From: Fibrella forsythiae
Lineage (GTDB): Bacteria; Bacteroidota; Bacteroidia; Cytophagales; Spirosomataceae
DNA length: 64,000 nt
Assembly (NCBI RefSeq): GCF_017353175.1
Contig: NZ_JAFMYW010000005.1
Span: 310,001 to 374,000, forward strand
Direction of reading: 5' to 3'
The position numbers and the translations under genes were made by a program. Shown here in pieces: positions 1 through 7,833 of the stretch. The notes beneath the pieces were generated by a model, which worked only from the letters and a program-made list of their open reading frames with translations, did no database searches and was not told the DNA's origin. Within the stretch, counting starts at the first letter, position 1, and the number at the start of each line of letters is the position of its first letter.

Positions 1-103
1 CGCGCAGGGTCGGAGCCTGCTGACCCTGCGCCCATACGGAAGCCGTTATCAGTAGGCACTGACTGATCAGCAGCCAAAACAGTAGGGGGCGGGCGCTGGT
101 CAT
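1..103 (-). CDS. Secreted protein, N-terminus only (cut by window edge)
   Basis: Only the first 34 codons are in the window. The ATG at 103 opens a clear Sec signal peptide: a short charged start, a hydrophobic core (LLFWLLISQCLLITAS) and a probable cleavage after VWA. It lies 5 bases after the stop of the lipoprotein gene at 109-1011, so it is very likely the next gene of the same minus-strand operon. By position it ends the T6SS envelope gene tail. In Bacteroidota T6SSiii loci a large periplasmic protein, TssR, is expected and none is visible elsewhere in the window, so TssR is a candidate. That is inference from position; the visible residues carry no diagnostic motif. Confidence 0.65.
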   Translation of the reverse strand, partial: MTSARPLLFWLLISQCLLITASVWAQGQQAPTLR

Positions 104-108
104 GGTAG

Positions 109-1011
109 CTATCTGGATGAGCAGTTGGTGTAATAAAACTTGCCGCGCTCGCCGCTGCTGGCGGCATAGCCCAGGGCATAGCCTTCACCGTTGTAGGTGT
201 AGCGATACGTGACGCGCTCGGTCAGTGTGAGTTTTCCGTTAACGAACTGGTTCAGGACGTATTCGTTGAGTAATCCGGGCTTACCGCCGCCATCCTGTAT
301 GTCAGGAATACCCCGGAACCGGAGTTGCGTGTTGGCGTAGTAGCCAGTGGCGGCGTAGGTATAGGTTGAACTGGTAAGTTTGCTGATGGCGGGTTCGTTG
401 TAGGTCTTTACCAGGTGGTTTCCGTTGCTGTTTACGGTAAAGGTTTCATATACGCCATCGGTGTGCGTGTAGGAGGTTACGTAGCCGGTAGCAGCATCAA
501 CGGCAAACCGTTCGCTGGTGCCGGGCCGGGTGCGTGTGGCCAGCCTGCCATCGGGCTGAAAGGTGAAAACTTCGCTGATACTACCGCTGGTGCTCTTGAT
601 GGTCAGGCTCTTGAGGGTGTTGCCCTCCCAGGCATACTCCCAGCGGTTGCCGCTTCCCTGCACGGGCGCAATGCTGCTAATGAGCTTCGACTGACTGTCG
701 TAGGTGTAGGCATACACCACTGTACCGGCGGCGGTTTTGTCTTCGCGCGTTTTTACATACCGGGTGGTGTCATACACGTAGGTTTGCGTAAGGCTCCGCT
801 GGCGGTTCTGGTTCTCTTCGTAATACTGGGTCAGACTGCCAAAATCATTGTACAAATATCCCTGCCGACGGACGTTACCACCCTCCCGAATGATCTCGAC
901 CAGATCGATTCGGCAGGCGGCGGGAAGCTGTGCGCCCGAGAGGTCGGGCTCTTTCTGGCAGCCGGTCAGCACCAGCAGAAAACCTGCGCTAAAAAGTAGT
1001 GTTGCGTTCAT
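109..1011 (-). CDS. Lipoprotein with YD-repeat-like beta strands
   Basis: A 300-residue protein starting with a lipoprotein signal; the lipobox LLVLTGC places the acylated cysteine at residue 18. The rest is rich in Tyr, Thr and Gly, with short repeats such as YVYDTTR, YAYTYDSQ and YRYTYNGEGY that resemble the YD/RHS-like strands of many Bacteroidota surface lipoproteins. It lies 6 bases after the OmpA-domain gene and 5 bases before the next secreted gene, so it is cotranscribed with the T6SS envelope tail. T6SSiii needs a lipoprotein, TssQ. This gene has the right localisation, but I see no specific TssQ signature and it may be unrelated. No enzymatic motif is visible. Confidence 0.75.
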   Translation of the reverse strand: MNATLLFSAGFLLVLTGCQKEPDLSGAQLPAACRIDLVEIIREGGNVRRQGYLYNDFGSLTQYYEENQNRQRSLTQTYVYDTTRYVKTREDKTAAGTVVYAYTYDSQSKLISSIAPVQGSGNRWEYAWEGNTLKSLTIKSTSGSISEVFTFQPDGRLATRTRPGTSERFAVDAATGYVTSYTHTDGVYETFTVNSNGNHLVKTYNEPAISKLTSSTYTYAATGYYANTQLRFRGIPDIQDGGGKPGLLNEYVLNQFVNGKLTLTERVTYRYTYNGEGYALGYAASSGERGKFYYTNCSSR

Positions 1012-1017
1012 AACGTG

Positions 1018-2430
1018 TTAGTTCGTAGCAGAGTTGACCACTCGGTTTACCGATTGGGCGGGTATGAACTTCAGCGAAACGCGGCGGTTCTGGCGGCGGC
1101 TCTCTTCGTTGTTGTTGGCGCCAACCAGGAACCGGCTGCCAAACCCGACAATCTCAAGCCGATTGTCGGCTATGCCCCACTGCCAGTGTAAATAGCCCGC
1201 CGCAACCTTAGCTCTGTACTCGCCGAGGTATTGATTGAGCCGTTCGTCGCCAAGCCGGTCGGTATGGCCAACCAGGCGCAGGTGTACGTCGGGGTGTTGC
1301 TGTAAGTAGCTTCCTACCTGCCCCAGCGCTGTTCGGGCCTCGTTGGAAAGCACACAGCTACCCTCCTCAAAAAGGAGCATCGGCAGGTTATCGGCCAGTT
1401 TCGTAGTGGCAGGCGTTACTGTGGTCGATATTGCCGGGGATAGTTGTTCCGGGGTATTGGCGCGGGTAACTGCGGAAGTTGTATTAGTAGCTGGCCACGT
1501 GATTTTTGCTACGTTCAGCCCCACCGAGACCGTAATCGTCTGGCGATGGACGACCGTTTTTTGCCGGTTCACCAGTAATAATTCATACCGGTTAGGAAAC
1601 AGGTCTGACGCCGTGAAAAAACCGGGTCTGTTGGCAGCAGATACCAGCATCACCGGTTTTTTGCTGCCCTCAGGCTGTAACATTCCCTGAAAACCCACCG
1701 CCGATTGAGCGGGTACACTCTGTACTGACAGCAGTACCAGTTCCCGCAGCAGGTGCACGTGCTGATGCAACGCCGGGCCACCCAGTTGTTCTACGCTGAT
1801 ATTACCCTGGTAAGGCTGATACCCTGGCGCCCGAACCTCCATAGCCACGATATCCTTGTCGGTAAAATCCGTTGAGCAGTTGCCCGATGCGTCGGTATCG
1901 AGGCAGGTTCGCTTGCCGGTTTTAGTGAAAATGAAGCAGACTTGCGCCCGCACCGGTTGGCCTGCCAGCGCATCGGTGACAGTAAACGTATTGTGTTGAA
2001 CCTGCCCGCTGCCGGTAGTTTCGTTGCTTTTCGGCTGTACGTAGTGTGTCTGCTCGGTTTGCAGGTAAGGCCGGTTAACGCCTTGCTGATCAGTGGCTAC
2101 CAGCGGAATGATCACGTACACGTCGTCGGTAGCGGTAGTCAGGTTCAGAGGCAGTCGCTGCGGGCGGTAACCGGTTCGTTCGATAAGCAGGGCCGAGGCT
2201 GTGCAGGCAATGCCGATGTCGAACTGGCCCGTAGCGTCGGCGCTGGTCCCGATCACTGTCTGCTTATTACCTATTTTGACTGACAGCGTTGCCGATAGTG
2301 GCCGATGCGTACTATAATCCCGGACGACACCAACCAGCCGTACGCAAACCGGAGTGGCTGGCGGGGCGGGGATTTGGGCCGGTAGTTTGCTCACTAGCAG
2401 TAAGTTGAGAAATAGTATAAGTGCGGACAT
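1018..2430 (-). CDS. OmpA-family protein with carboxypeptidase-regulatory-like repeats
   Basis: The ATG at 2430 gives a 470-residue protein with a Sec signal peptide (LILFLNLLLVSKLPAQ). A TTG eight codons upstream is also open but would put charged residues before the signal. The N-terminal half has two beta-sandwich segments of the carboxypeptidase-regulatory type (VRLVGVVRDYSTHRPLSATL and a later copy with CFIFTKTGKRTCLDTDASGN). The C-terminus is an OmpA domain with LVGHTDRLGDERLNQYLGEY followed by RAKV and ending in NRRVSL. The Asp and Arg that bind diaminopimelate in OmpA-type domains are both present, 15 residues apart, near residues 390 and 405, so it probably anchors to peptidoglycan. 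It sits in the T6SS envelope tail and could tether the apparatus to the wall, a job TssL/TagL proteins do in other subtypes. That role is inferred. Confidence 0.8.
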   Translation of the reverse strand: MSALILFLNLLLVSKLPAQIPAPPATPVCVRLVGVVRDYSTHRPLSATLSVKIGNKQTVIGTSADATGQFDIGIACTASALLIERTGYRPQRLPLNLTTATDDVYVIIPLVATDQQGVNRPYLQTEQTHYVQPKSNETTGSGQVQHNTFTVTDALAGQPVRAQVCFIFTKTGKRTCLDTDASGNCSTDFTDKDIVAMEVRAPGYQPYQGNISVEQLGGPALHQHVHLLRELVLLSVQSVPAQSAVGFQGMLQPEGSKKPVMLVSAANRPGFFTASDLFPNRYELLLVNRQKTVVHRQTITVSVGLNVAKITWPATNTTSAVTRANTPEQLSPAISTTVTPATTKLADNLPMLLFEEGSCVLSNEARTALGQVGSYLQQHPDVHLRLVGHTDRLGDERLNQYLGEYRAKVAAGYLHWQWGIADNRLEIVGFGSRFLVGANNNEESRRQNRRVSLKFIPAQSVNRVVNSATN

Positions 2431-2461
2431 GGTATGAAGGGGCTGTTTATTCAACGGGTGC

Positions 2462-2508
2462 AGGTACGTTGCTGCGAGCAGTTGAAGACCACCCGCAGCA
2501 ACGTACCT
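2462..2508. repeat. Perfect 15-bp inverted repeat between two T6SS-tail genes
   Basis: The arms 2462-2476 (AGGTACGTTGCTGCG) and 2494-2508 are exact complements around a 17-base loop. The left arm is intergenic; the right arm reaches the stop codon of the upstream minus-strand gene at 2507. No T-run follows, so a simple intrinsic terminator is unlikely. Each arm contains the over-represented word GGTACGTT/AACGTACC. Confidence 0.7.
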
Positions 2509-3760
2509 ACTGACTTGATCCTACGCCGACGTTTCCGAGCAGCACCTGCCAGTTGGTTTCCACCTGCTCGTTGATGAGCTTCTGGGCGGGTTGTAGTTTA
2601 ACGCGCACGTTTTTCTGGGTCACATCGCTGTAGGTGACGGCATCGCTTTTGCCATAACCCGTGAAAGTCTGCTGGCCCGTGATGGTGCCGTAATAATTGC
2701 CGTCGGCTTCCTGGGTCAGTTCTTTCACATACTGTACCTCAGACCAGCTCACTTTTGTGTAGCTATAGGGCAGCAGCTTCAGGCGGGTTAGGTACGTTCG
2801 TACGCCCATCTTGCGGGCGGTGCCTGGCTTACTGGCCGATGTGACTTCGATAGTGGCATCAGGAATGAACAGCTTGATGGCCTGCTCGATAGCCCTGTCT
2901 TTATCGTCGCCCGATAGGCTTTTGTCGGTGATGATGTTGATGTACGACACAAACTCGTCGACCCGCTGCATGGCTTTGGCCCGGTAGGTAACGTAGTCAG
3001 CTTCGTTTAATGAGAGCTTCCCCGTCGGCGATGCGGGCGCGGGTTTAGATGCCTGGGCCTCGGCTGCCGGTGTCGGTGAGGGTCTTGTCGGGCGGGTGGG
3101 GGCTGTTTTCGTTTGGCGTGTCGGCGCAGGGGCTGGTTCGGTGGTTGCTGGTGAAGGCGTTACCGGAACAGCGGGAGCAGTGGTTACGGCGGTTGCCGGG
3201 GCCGAGGCGGTGAGTTGCGGTCGAAGATCAGCCAGGATAGGGGCTATTTCAACGAAATCAGTGAGTATCTGGTGTTTTCCGTCACTGTAAAAGATCATCA
3301 GCAACTCGTTCTTGTTGATCGAGGCTGCCCCGCCATTAACAGGCTGGTAATTGATGACTTCTTCGCTTTCATACGAAATAGTGCCGCGCAACACTTCCAG
3401 CGGCACGCGCCTGATCATCATGTCGGTGGGCGATGTGCGGGCGGGGGCCATCAGAAAATCCTTGAGTTGCTGGTCGGCCTGAACGGCATTGGTACTTACC
3501 TCGTCAACGATCAGGAAATTGCCTTCCTGCGTAAAGGCCATTAACACCACGTCGCGGCCGTAGTTATGATTGGTCAGCGCATCACCGTGTTTCACCGTGA
3601 ACTTCACCCGTTCGGCGGTTATCTCTACCAGTTGCGCGTTTTTATACCGGGTTCCGTTGGCAAGATAGATAGCATCACCAGCCGGGCCGGTGTTGCTCTG
3701 GGCGCTGGCTTTGTGTAGCAGACACAGGGTAGCGAAGCAGAGAATCAGACGATGTAGCAT
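2507..3760 (-). CDS. Secreted protein of T6SS tail, shared N-terminal domain plus Pro/Thr linker
   Basis: The ATG at 3760 gives 417 residues with a signal peptide (LILCFATLCLLHKASAQ); the longer reading upstream lacks a sensible start. Three parts are visible. The N-terminal segment (DAIYLANGTRYKNAQLVEIT) is a small beta domain resembling the start of the next protein upstream (3774-4637). A long Ala/Pro/Thr linker follows. The C-terminal alpha/beta domain (VDEFVSYINIITDKSLSG, then AIKLFIPDATIEV) looks like a globular NTF2-like fold, judged by eye. It follows the barrel gene by 13 bases in the T6SS envelope tail. I know no named function. A periplasmic or outer-membrane accessory role for the secretion machine is a guess from context. 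Confidence 0.7.
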   Translation of the reverse strand: MLHRLILCFATLCLLHKASAQSNTGPAGDAIYLANGTRYKNAQLVEITAERVKFTVKHGDALTNHNYGRDVVLMAFTQEGNFLIVDEVSTNAVQADQQLKDFLMAPARTSPTDMMIRRVPLEVLRGTISYESEEVINYQPVNGGAASINKNELLMIFYSDGKHQILTDFVEIAPILADLRPQLTASAPATAVTTAPAVPVTPSPATTEPAPAPTRQTKTAPTRPTRPSPTPAAEAQASKPAPASPTGKLSLNEADYVTYRAKAMQRVDEFVSYINIITDKSLSGDDKDRAIEQAIKLFIPDATIEVTSASKPGTARKMGVRTYLTRLKLLPYSYTKVSWSEVQYVKELTQEADGNYYGTITGQQTFTGYGKSDAVTYSDVTQKNVRVKLQPAQKLINEQVETNWQVLLGNVGVGSSQ

Positions 3761-3773
3761 GGCTCTATCTGGC

Positions 3774-4637
3774 TTATTTCCCGAACAAATAGCGAATGCC
3801 CAGTCCAACTGTTACCTGCGAAACGGTGGGTATACCAGCTGTTGCCGGTGCCATCGAGGTAAATCCGTAATCGCCCTGCGCATAAACGGTAAGTTCCTGG
3901 CTGAAGCGCGCCCCCAGTTTTACGTCACCGCCAGCATGAAACGCACTGAAACCGGCGTCTTTAAACGAGGCACTTTCGCCGCCGCCACTGACGTTCAGCC
4001 CATAAGCGCCGAAGACCCCTACAGAATAAAAGAGGTTGACCGGTTTTTCCTTGTTGTACAGCGAGGCAATCGCCAACGTACCTACGGCATAACTGAGTCC
4101 AATGGTGGCCGGGCTTTTCCCCTGCGTTAGTTGCAGGAACTCAACAGAGGGGGCCAGCGCTACTTTGCCCAGCGGCACCTCGGCCGTAATGCCTCCCCGA
4201 ATGGCCAGGCCCATGTCTGAGGTAGTGCTTTGGGCCATCCAGAAGCCACCACCGGCGCCCGCTGTCAGCCCGAAACGGGTACGTGGGGCAGAGTTCGATG
4301 CGGCTGGCTGGCTGGTGATGGGTACGTTCCGGGCAGTGGTTGGCCGATTGGCAGGCACTGGTTTCGCTGATTTCGCGTCGAATCGTTCTACTTCGCCATT
4401 GCTGTAGCGGATATACCGTACGTCTGATTTCTTAACCTGATACTGCTGCCCCTGGGGCGCGGTCGATTTGCGGTAAAAAATAGCGGTCTCGTTAATTTCA
4501 CTAATCAGCCCTTGAATAACAGTATTGTCGTTTCGAACAATCTCATCATTGCGGCGGGCTGCCTGGCCGAAACAACAGAGATGAAGCAACTGGCTGAGTA
4601 GCAGACTCACCAGCAGAAGGGTGCGGGTACTGGTCAT
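3774..4637 (-). CDS. Outer-membrane beta-barrel protein in T6SS tail
   Basis: The ATG at 4637 gives 287 residues beginning with a signal peptide (LLLVSLLLSQLLHLCCFGQA). Residues about 25-85 form a small domain (VIQGLISEINETAIFYR, YIRYSNGEVERF) of the type found in many Bacteroidota proteins that describe a surface response. After a Pro/Thr/Ala linker comes a barrel-like domain with alternating strands rich in Gly and aromatic residues, ending in ITVGLGIRYLFGK-type sequence with a penultimate-Gly end typical of outer-membrane barrels. The gene is followed 13 bases later by a secreted protein with a related N-terminal domain, so the two probably act together. The function is unknown. Its place directly after the T6SS membrane genes suggests an outer-membrane partner of that machine (inference). 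Confidence 0.7.
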   Translation of the reverse strand: MTSTRTLLLVSLLLSQLLHLCCFGQAARRNDEIVRNDNTVIQGLISEINETAIFYRKSTAPQGQQYQVKKSDVRYIRYSNGEVERFDAKSAKPVPANRPTTARNVPITSQPAASNSAPRTRFGLTAGAGGGFWMAQSTTSDMGLAIRGGITAEVPLGKVALAPSVEFLQLTQGKSPATIGLSYAVGTLAIASLYNKEKPVNLFYSVGVFGAYGLNVSGGGESASFKDAGFSAFHAGGDVKLGARFSQELTVYAQGDYGFTSMAPATAGIPTVSQVTVGLGIRYLFGK

Positions 4638-4760
4638 GATAAACGTGGTTATGGTGTGAATAAATAGCTGATAAACAAACGGTTGTGAAGTGGTATGGCA
4701 GGTCAAATATTCATCCGGAATGGGTAGCCGAAAATCCCATAAAAAGGGTAGCTGGCAGAG

Positions 4761-5723
4761 TCACCGGGCCAGATCGATGCGGATGGGTCGGTTCAGTTTA
4801 ACCGTGAGCGAGCTACCACCCGCCCCACCCACGTCGAGTGATGGAGTGCTGGCCTGTAGCTGAAACGTGAACAGGCCATCAGCTACAGCAAACTGGTCTT
4901 CGCGTTGATTAGTATCTGTGTAATTTACCCGCCAGGGGGTGTTCAGCGGTACCGAAATGGCCGTGATATGCGTACCCGGCGGAGCGGTGTATAGCTCATA
5001 CCGTTCTGTGGTTTTGGCAAACGTGCTGTTGTCGCCAATGTCGAAGTAGATGCTTAGAATCACCTGCCGTTCGCCAAGCAGCACCACTTGGGCCGATACG
5101 TTTACCTGCGGATTGTTGCTGCCAAACTCCCCCGAACCGCGCACCAGCAATGGTTTGAAGGGGCCGAAGTGCCCCGTGAAGATGGCCGGGTGCATATTGG
5201 GGGCTTTGCCAGCGGGCGGTGGGGGTGGGGCCCCGCCCCCGCCGCCGCTGCTGGCCACCACGGCAATAGCCCGGTTCAGGTCGGCCACGGCGGTCTGTAG
5301 CCCGGCCTGCTTGGTCTGAAGGTCTGTACGTTGGGCGGCAAGCTGTTGTAATTCAGGGTCGCCGTTTTGCCGACCGTCTTCATACTCGGCTACCAAACGC
5401 CGGTAACTGCGGGTAGTGTTCTGGAACACGCCTTCGCTAAACTGCTGGTCGAGGGCGTCGGCCTGCCCGAAGAAAGTGCTTAGCCAGGGCTCGTCGATAG
5501 GGGCACCCTGACCAAGCGCCGCCAGGTGCAAATCGGTGCGGGTCAGTTGCTTACGGTACGTTGCCAGCCGCCCCGCCGACTGGTTAAGCTGGGCATCTGC
5601 CAGGGCCGGAATGATCCGGAAAGATACCCAGCTGCTGAGGGCCAGTAAGACCAGCAGGGCCAGGTAGGTCAGGCCAAATTGGAGCTGACGACGGTTGCGT
5701 TCGGCGTGGTTTTCGGGTTTCAT
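4761..5723 (-). CDS. T6SSiii inner-membrane protein, TssO/TssP candidate
   Basis: A 320-residue protein with a charged N-terminus (MKPENHAERNRRQ), one transmembrane helix (about residues 16-38) and a periplasmic coiled coil (about 40-170, many Gln and Leu). A striking linker of five Gly, Ala and five Pro follows, then a C-terminal beta domain (about 185-320). The start overlaps the stop of the preceding membrane gene by ATGA, so translation is probably coupled. Bacteroidota T6SS loci encode TssN, TssO, TssP, TssQ and TssR in place of TssJLM. The charged start plus single helix suits TssO, while the large periplasmic beta domain suits TssP. I cannot decide between them without a profile search. 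Confidence 0.6.
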   Translation of the reverse strand: MKPENHAERNRRQLQFGLTYLALLVLLALSSWVSFRIIPALADAQLNQSAGRLATYRKQLTRTDLHLAALGQGAPIDEPWLSTFFGQADALDQQFSEGVFQNTTRSYRRLVAEYEDGRQNGDPELQQLAAQRTDLQTKQAGLQTAVADLNRAIAVVASSGGGGGAPPPPPAGKAPNMHPAIFTGHFGPFKPLLVRGSGEFGSNNPQVNVSAQVVLLGERQVILSIYFDIGDNSTFAKTTERYELYTAPPGTHITAISVPLNTPWRVNYTDTNQREDQFAVADGLFTFQLQASTPSLDVGGAGGSSLTVKLNRPIRIDLAR

Positions 5724-6223
5724 GGGCGTTGGCTGGCCTTCATGGCGCGGAGGTTATCGAGGTTGGCCTGTTTCAGCATAACCTGTGTTTGCAGGGCCTG
5801 CACGGCGGTAGTAAGGCCATCGAGTTGCAGCTTTATCTGTGTTTTTGCTGTTATGCGGTTCTGCCGATTAGTAGTTTGCAGGGCAATCAGGTCAAGCAGT
5901 TTCTGGTAGTTCTGGCCGGTTGTACCCGTGATCTGGGTAAAGAGACTATCCGGACCATACCCCTTTCCCAATCGGCCAATTGTTTCCTGAAGCTGAAATC
6001 GGAGTGTTGAAAAGTCACTGGCTTTTTCGATCGGGTCGGTCTTCTTTAACTGCCGAACCAGGCTATCGGCCAGTTGAGCATCAGCGATATAGTGACTTTC
6101 CTGCTCGGTTGTGATCGACTGCCGCCCCGACCCGCCCTGCCCGGCTATCCAGTATATTCCGCCCACTACGCCGAGGCCAATCAGCAGCGTAACCAGCGAG
6201 AATTTGATAAATGATGCGTCCAT
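5720..6223 (-). CDS. T6SSiii single-pass membrane coiled-coil protein, TssO/TssP candidate
   Basis: A 167-residue protein with one N-terminal membrane helix (LVTLLIGLGVVGGIYWIAG, residues about 10-28) and a long Leu/Gln-rich coiled coil for the remainder (for example ALQTQVMLKQANLDNLRAM). Its stop overlaps the start of the next membrane gene by four bases. It lies just downstream of the PAAR gene inside the T6SS operon. The topology, a short cytoplasmic start with the bulk in the periplasm, fits one of the small subtype-iii membrane-complex subunits, but the exact Tss letter is not assigned. A dedicated chaperone or spacer protein is the alternative. Confidence 0.6.
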   Translation of the reverse strand: MDASFIKFSLVTLLIGLGVVGGIYWIAGQGGSGRQSITTEQESHYIADAQLADSLVRQLKKTDPIEKASDFSTLRFQLQETIGRLGKGYGPDSLFTQITGTTGQNYQKLLDLIALQTTNRQNRITAKTQIKLQLDGLTTAVQALQTQVMLKQANLDNLRAMKASQRP

Positions 6224-6260
6224 GTTTGGTGTGGTTTAATTGTCATTCGCCAATCGGTAC

Positions 6261-6563
6261 TCACCCGCCAATCAGTACGGTTGGCAGGCCCATTACAATA
6301 GTGCCGCCGTGGGCGGTCTGGTCGCCCATGCGGGCCGCCGGTTTGCCGCCAATCATCACCGATGTTGAACCCAGCAGGATGGAGTCGGGTGGCCCAACAC
6401 ACATACACATATCACCCATGCAGGCGGCAGGTTGCCCGCCAATCAGCACGGTTGGCGTGCCGGGCGGGAGAATCGGCCCACCCACGTGCGGAATGGGTGG
6501 CAGGCCCGGCGTTACCATCGGGCAGAGGTGGTTATCGCCCATGCGGGCAGCAGGTTGTCCCAT
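6261..6563 (-). CDS. PAAR-domain spike tip protein
   Basis: A 100-residue protein made entirely of PAAR-type repeats: PAARMGD near residue 5, PAACMGDMC in the middle, and PAARMGD again followed by PTVLIGG at the end. Cys and His residues typical of the metal-binding tip are present (MGDNHLC, GDMCMC). PAAR proteins cap the VgrG trimer and sharpen the T6SS spike. No N- or C-terminal toxin extension is attached, so this is a plain tip. It sits 24 bases after tssK and 37 bases before the first small membrane-protein gene. Confidence 0.9.
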   Translation of the reverse strand: MGQPAARMGDNHLCPMVTPGLPPIPHVGGPILPPGTPTVLIGGQPAACMGDMCMCVGPPDSILLGSTSVMIGGKPAARMGDQTAHGGTIVMGLPTVLIGG

Positions 6564-6587
6564 GTGAGTAGCGTGTTTTTAGGTAGC

Positions 6588-7745
6588 TCATTTACTCCAG
6601 AATCCGCTTCGTATGCCAGCTGGTTTAGGCGCAGGTACGTCCTGCTTTTCCACAAAGAATTCGTCTTTTGAGCGTTCCAGGTAATTCAGGTCGCTCAGCT
6701 TTGAGAAGAGCTTGGTCAGGCATTCGTTGAGTCGAATGAATGCCGCCATAGAGGGTTGACAGTCAGCGTGTTCGTAAGGAGTGTCGAGCATTTCCTGCAG
6801 GGCTGTTTCCCACTGCACCGGCGTTACGGGCGTCCAGTTTTTAATGTAGTTGAACATGGCTTCGCGTTCGCGGTCGGGCGTACTCTGAATCGCGATTTGG
6901 AGGGTGCGGGCCAATCGTTTCCCTACGCCCGCCAGCCCCACGGGTGGGTCGTATAGCCCACGGAGCTGAAAGGCGTCGATCTGATCGCCCAGGCTGTTCA
7001 GACAGGCTTCGGCCACGTACCCAATGCTGGTAGCCAGCGCATTTGGCTGGCCCGAACGCGCATTGGTTCGAACCCGCACCAGAATGGCAACGGCATAATT
7101 GAGCAACTCGCTGAGCTGTTTGCGCAGACTATGATACAGATCGCGGTAATCGGGTAATGACCCAACCGCCCGGCAGGGAGGCAGGTAGCCTTCGGCCAGA
7201 CTGAACACGCCATTGGCCAGCAGTAGTTTACCCACCGGCAAGTGGTAGGCCGCCGCCAGCGTGGTGTGCAGATTGGCCACGGGCACGGCACTTAGGCGCA
7301 GGCCAGGCCGAACAAACGGATACCGAAGGGGTTCTTCGTCGGGGTTAGGCTGACCATGTGGCTGCGGGTCGAAGGGGTTGGCTTCAACAACTACGTACCC
7401 AACCGATTGCCCCATACGTACCCAGGCTTCGCGCACGGCCGTGAGTGGCAGCTGGAGTGCATCGGCCGGGTCGGTACTCAGTTCAATGCGGGCACCACCG
7501 GGCGTGATGGCCCGGCACACCGATACCACCACCGACTGCCCATCGCAGGTGAGCCGAAGGGGAACCTCCTGCCCGGCCGCCGGGGGCAGCACCCCATAAT
7601 TGAGCGCCGACAGCAGCGAACCGGCGGCGTCGCGGGCCAAATCGCGGGTGGCGTCGTCGGTAGCCAACAGGTGGCCCCGAGTTATTTTCATACCGTCGGC
7701 CCAGTTCACGGGCCAGTGGGTCAGTTGAGGAAGCATAGTATGCAT
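6588..7745 (-). CDS. tssK: T6SS baseplate subunit TssK
   Basis: A TssK-family baseplate protein, which joins the wedge complex to the membrane complex. The N-terminus (LPQLTHWPVNWADGMKITRG) matches the TssK start with its W-x-x-G-M-K/x-I motif, and the remainder follows the family's beta-shell plus helical-bundle pattern. I chose the ATG at 7745 (385 residues). An open frame extends 15 codons further upstream but runs into an intergenic inverted repeat and looks non-coding. ATG 7736 is also possible. The gene follows tssN by 88 bases, the largest gap in this part of the operon. Confidence 0.88.
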   Translation of the reverse strand: MHTMLPQLTHWPVNWADGMKITRGHLLATDDATRDLARDAAGSLLSALNYGVLPPAAGQEVPLRLTCDGQSVVVSVCRAITPGGARIELSTDPADALQLPLTAVREAWVRMGQSVGYVVVEANPFDPQPHGQPNPDEEPLRYPFVRPGLRLSAVPVANLHTTLAAAYHLPVGKLLLANGVFSLAEGYLPPCRAVGSLPDYRDLYHSLRKQLSELLNYAVAILVRVRTNARSGQPNALATSIGYVAEACLNSLGDQIDAFQLRGLYDPPVGLAGVGKRLARTLQIAIQSTPDREREAMFNYIKNWTPVTPVQWETALQEMLDTPYEHADCQPSMAAFIRLNECLTKLFSKLSDLNYLERSKDEFFVEKQDVPAPKPAGIRSGFWSK

Positions 7746-7750
7746 GTGGT

Positions 7751-7822
7751 TACTGTCTTCTGTCGTCTGGTGCTTCGCTGACGCACCCAACGTTGGTTTG
7801 GCGGAGCAACAGACAACAAGAC
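7751..7822. repeat. Degenerate long hairpin upstream of tssK
   Basis: Left half (7751-7780, containing ACTGTCTTCTGTCGTCTGG and GCTTCGCTG) and right half (about 7799-7822, GGCGGAGCAACAGACAAC) are imperfectly complementary. The wording resembles the hairpins at 40683-40750 and 41801-41880 (phrase ACTGTCTTCAGTTGCTTCGCT). I treat it as a decayed member of that family lying between tssN and tssK. Confidence 0.45.
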
Positions 7823-7833
7823 TTAAAAGAGAG

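Noticed and set aside
415-999. Long plus-strand open frame opposite the lipoprotein gene
   Set aside because: Antisense shadow with no start context or recognisable domain; the minus-strand protein has a lipobox. The same holds for other long antisense frames opposite ftsZ, murC, rpsB and rimO.
6211-6567. Open frames overlapping the PAAR gene on the other strand
   Set aside because: Produced by the repetitive PAAR codons; only the minus frame has PAARMGD motifs.
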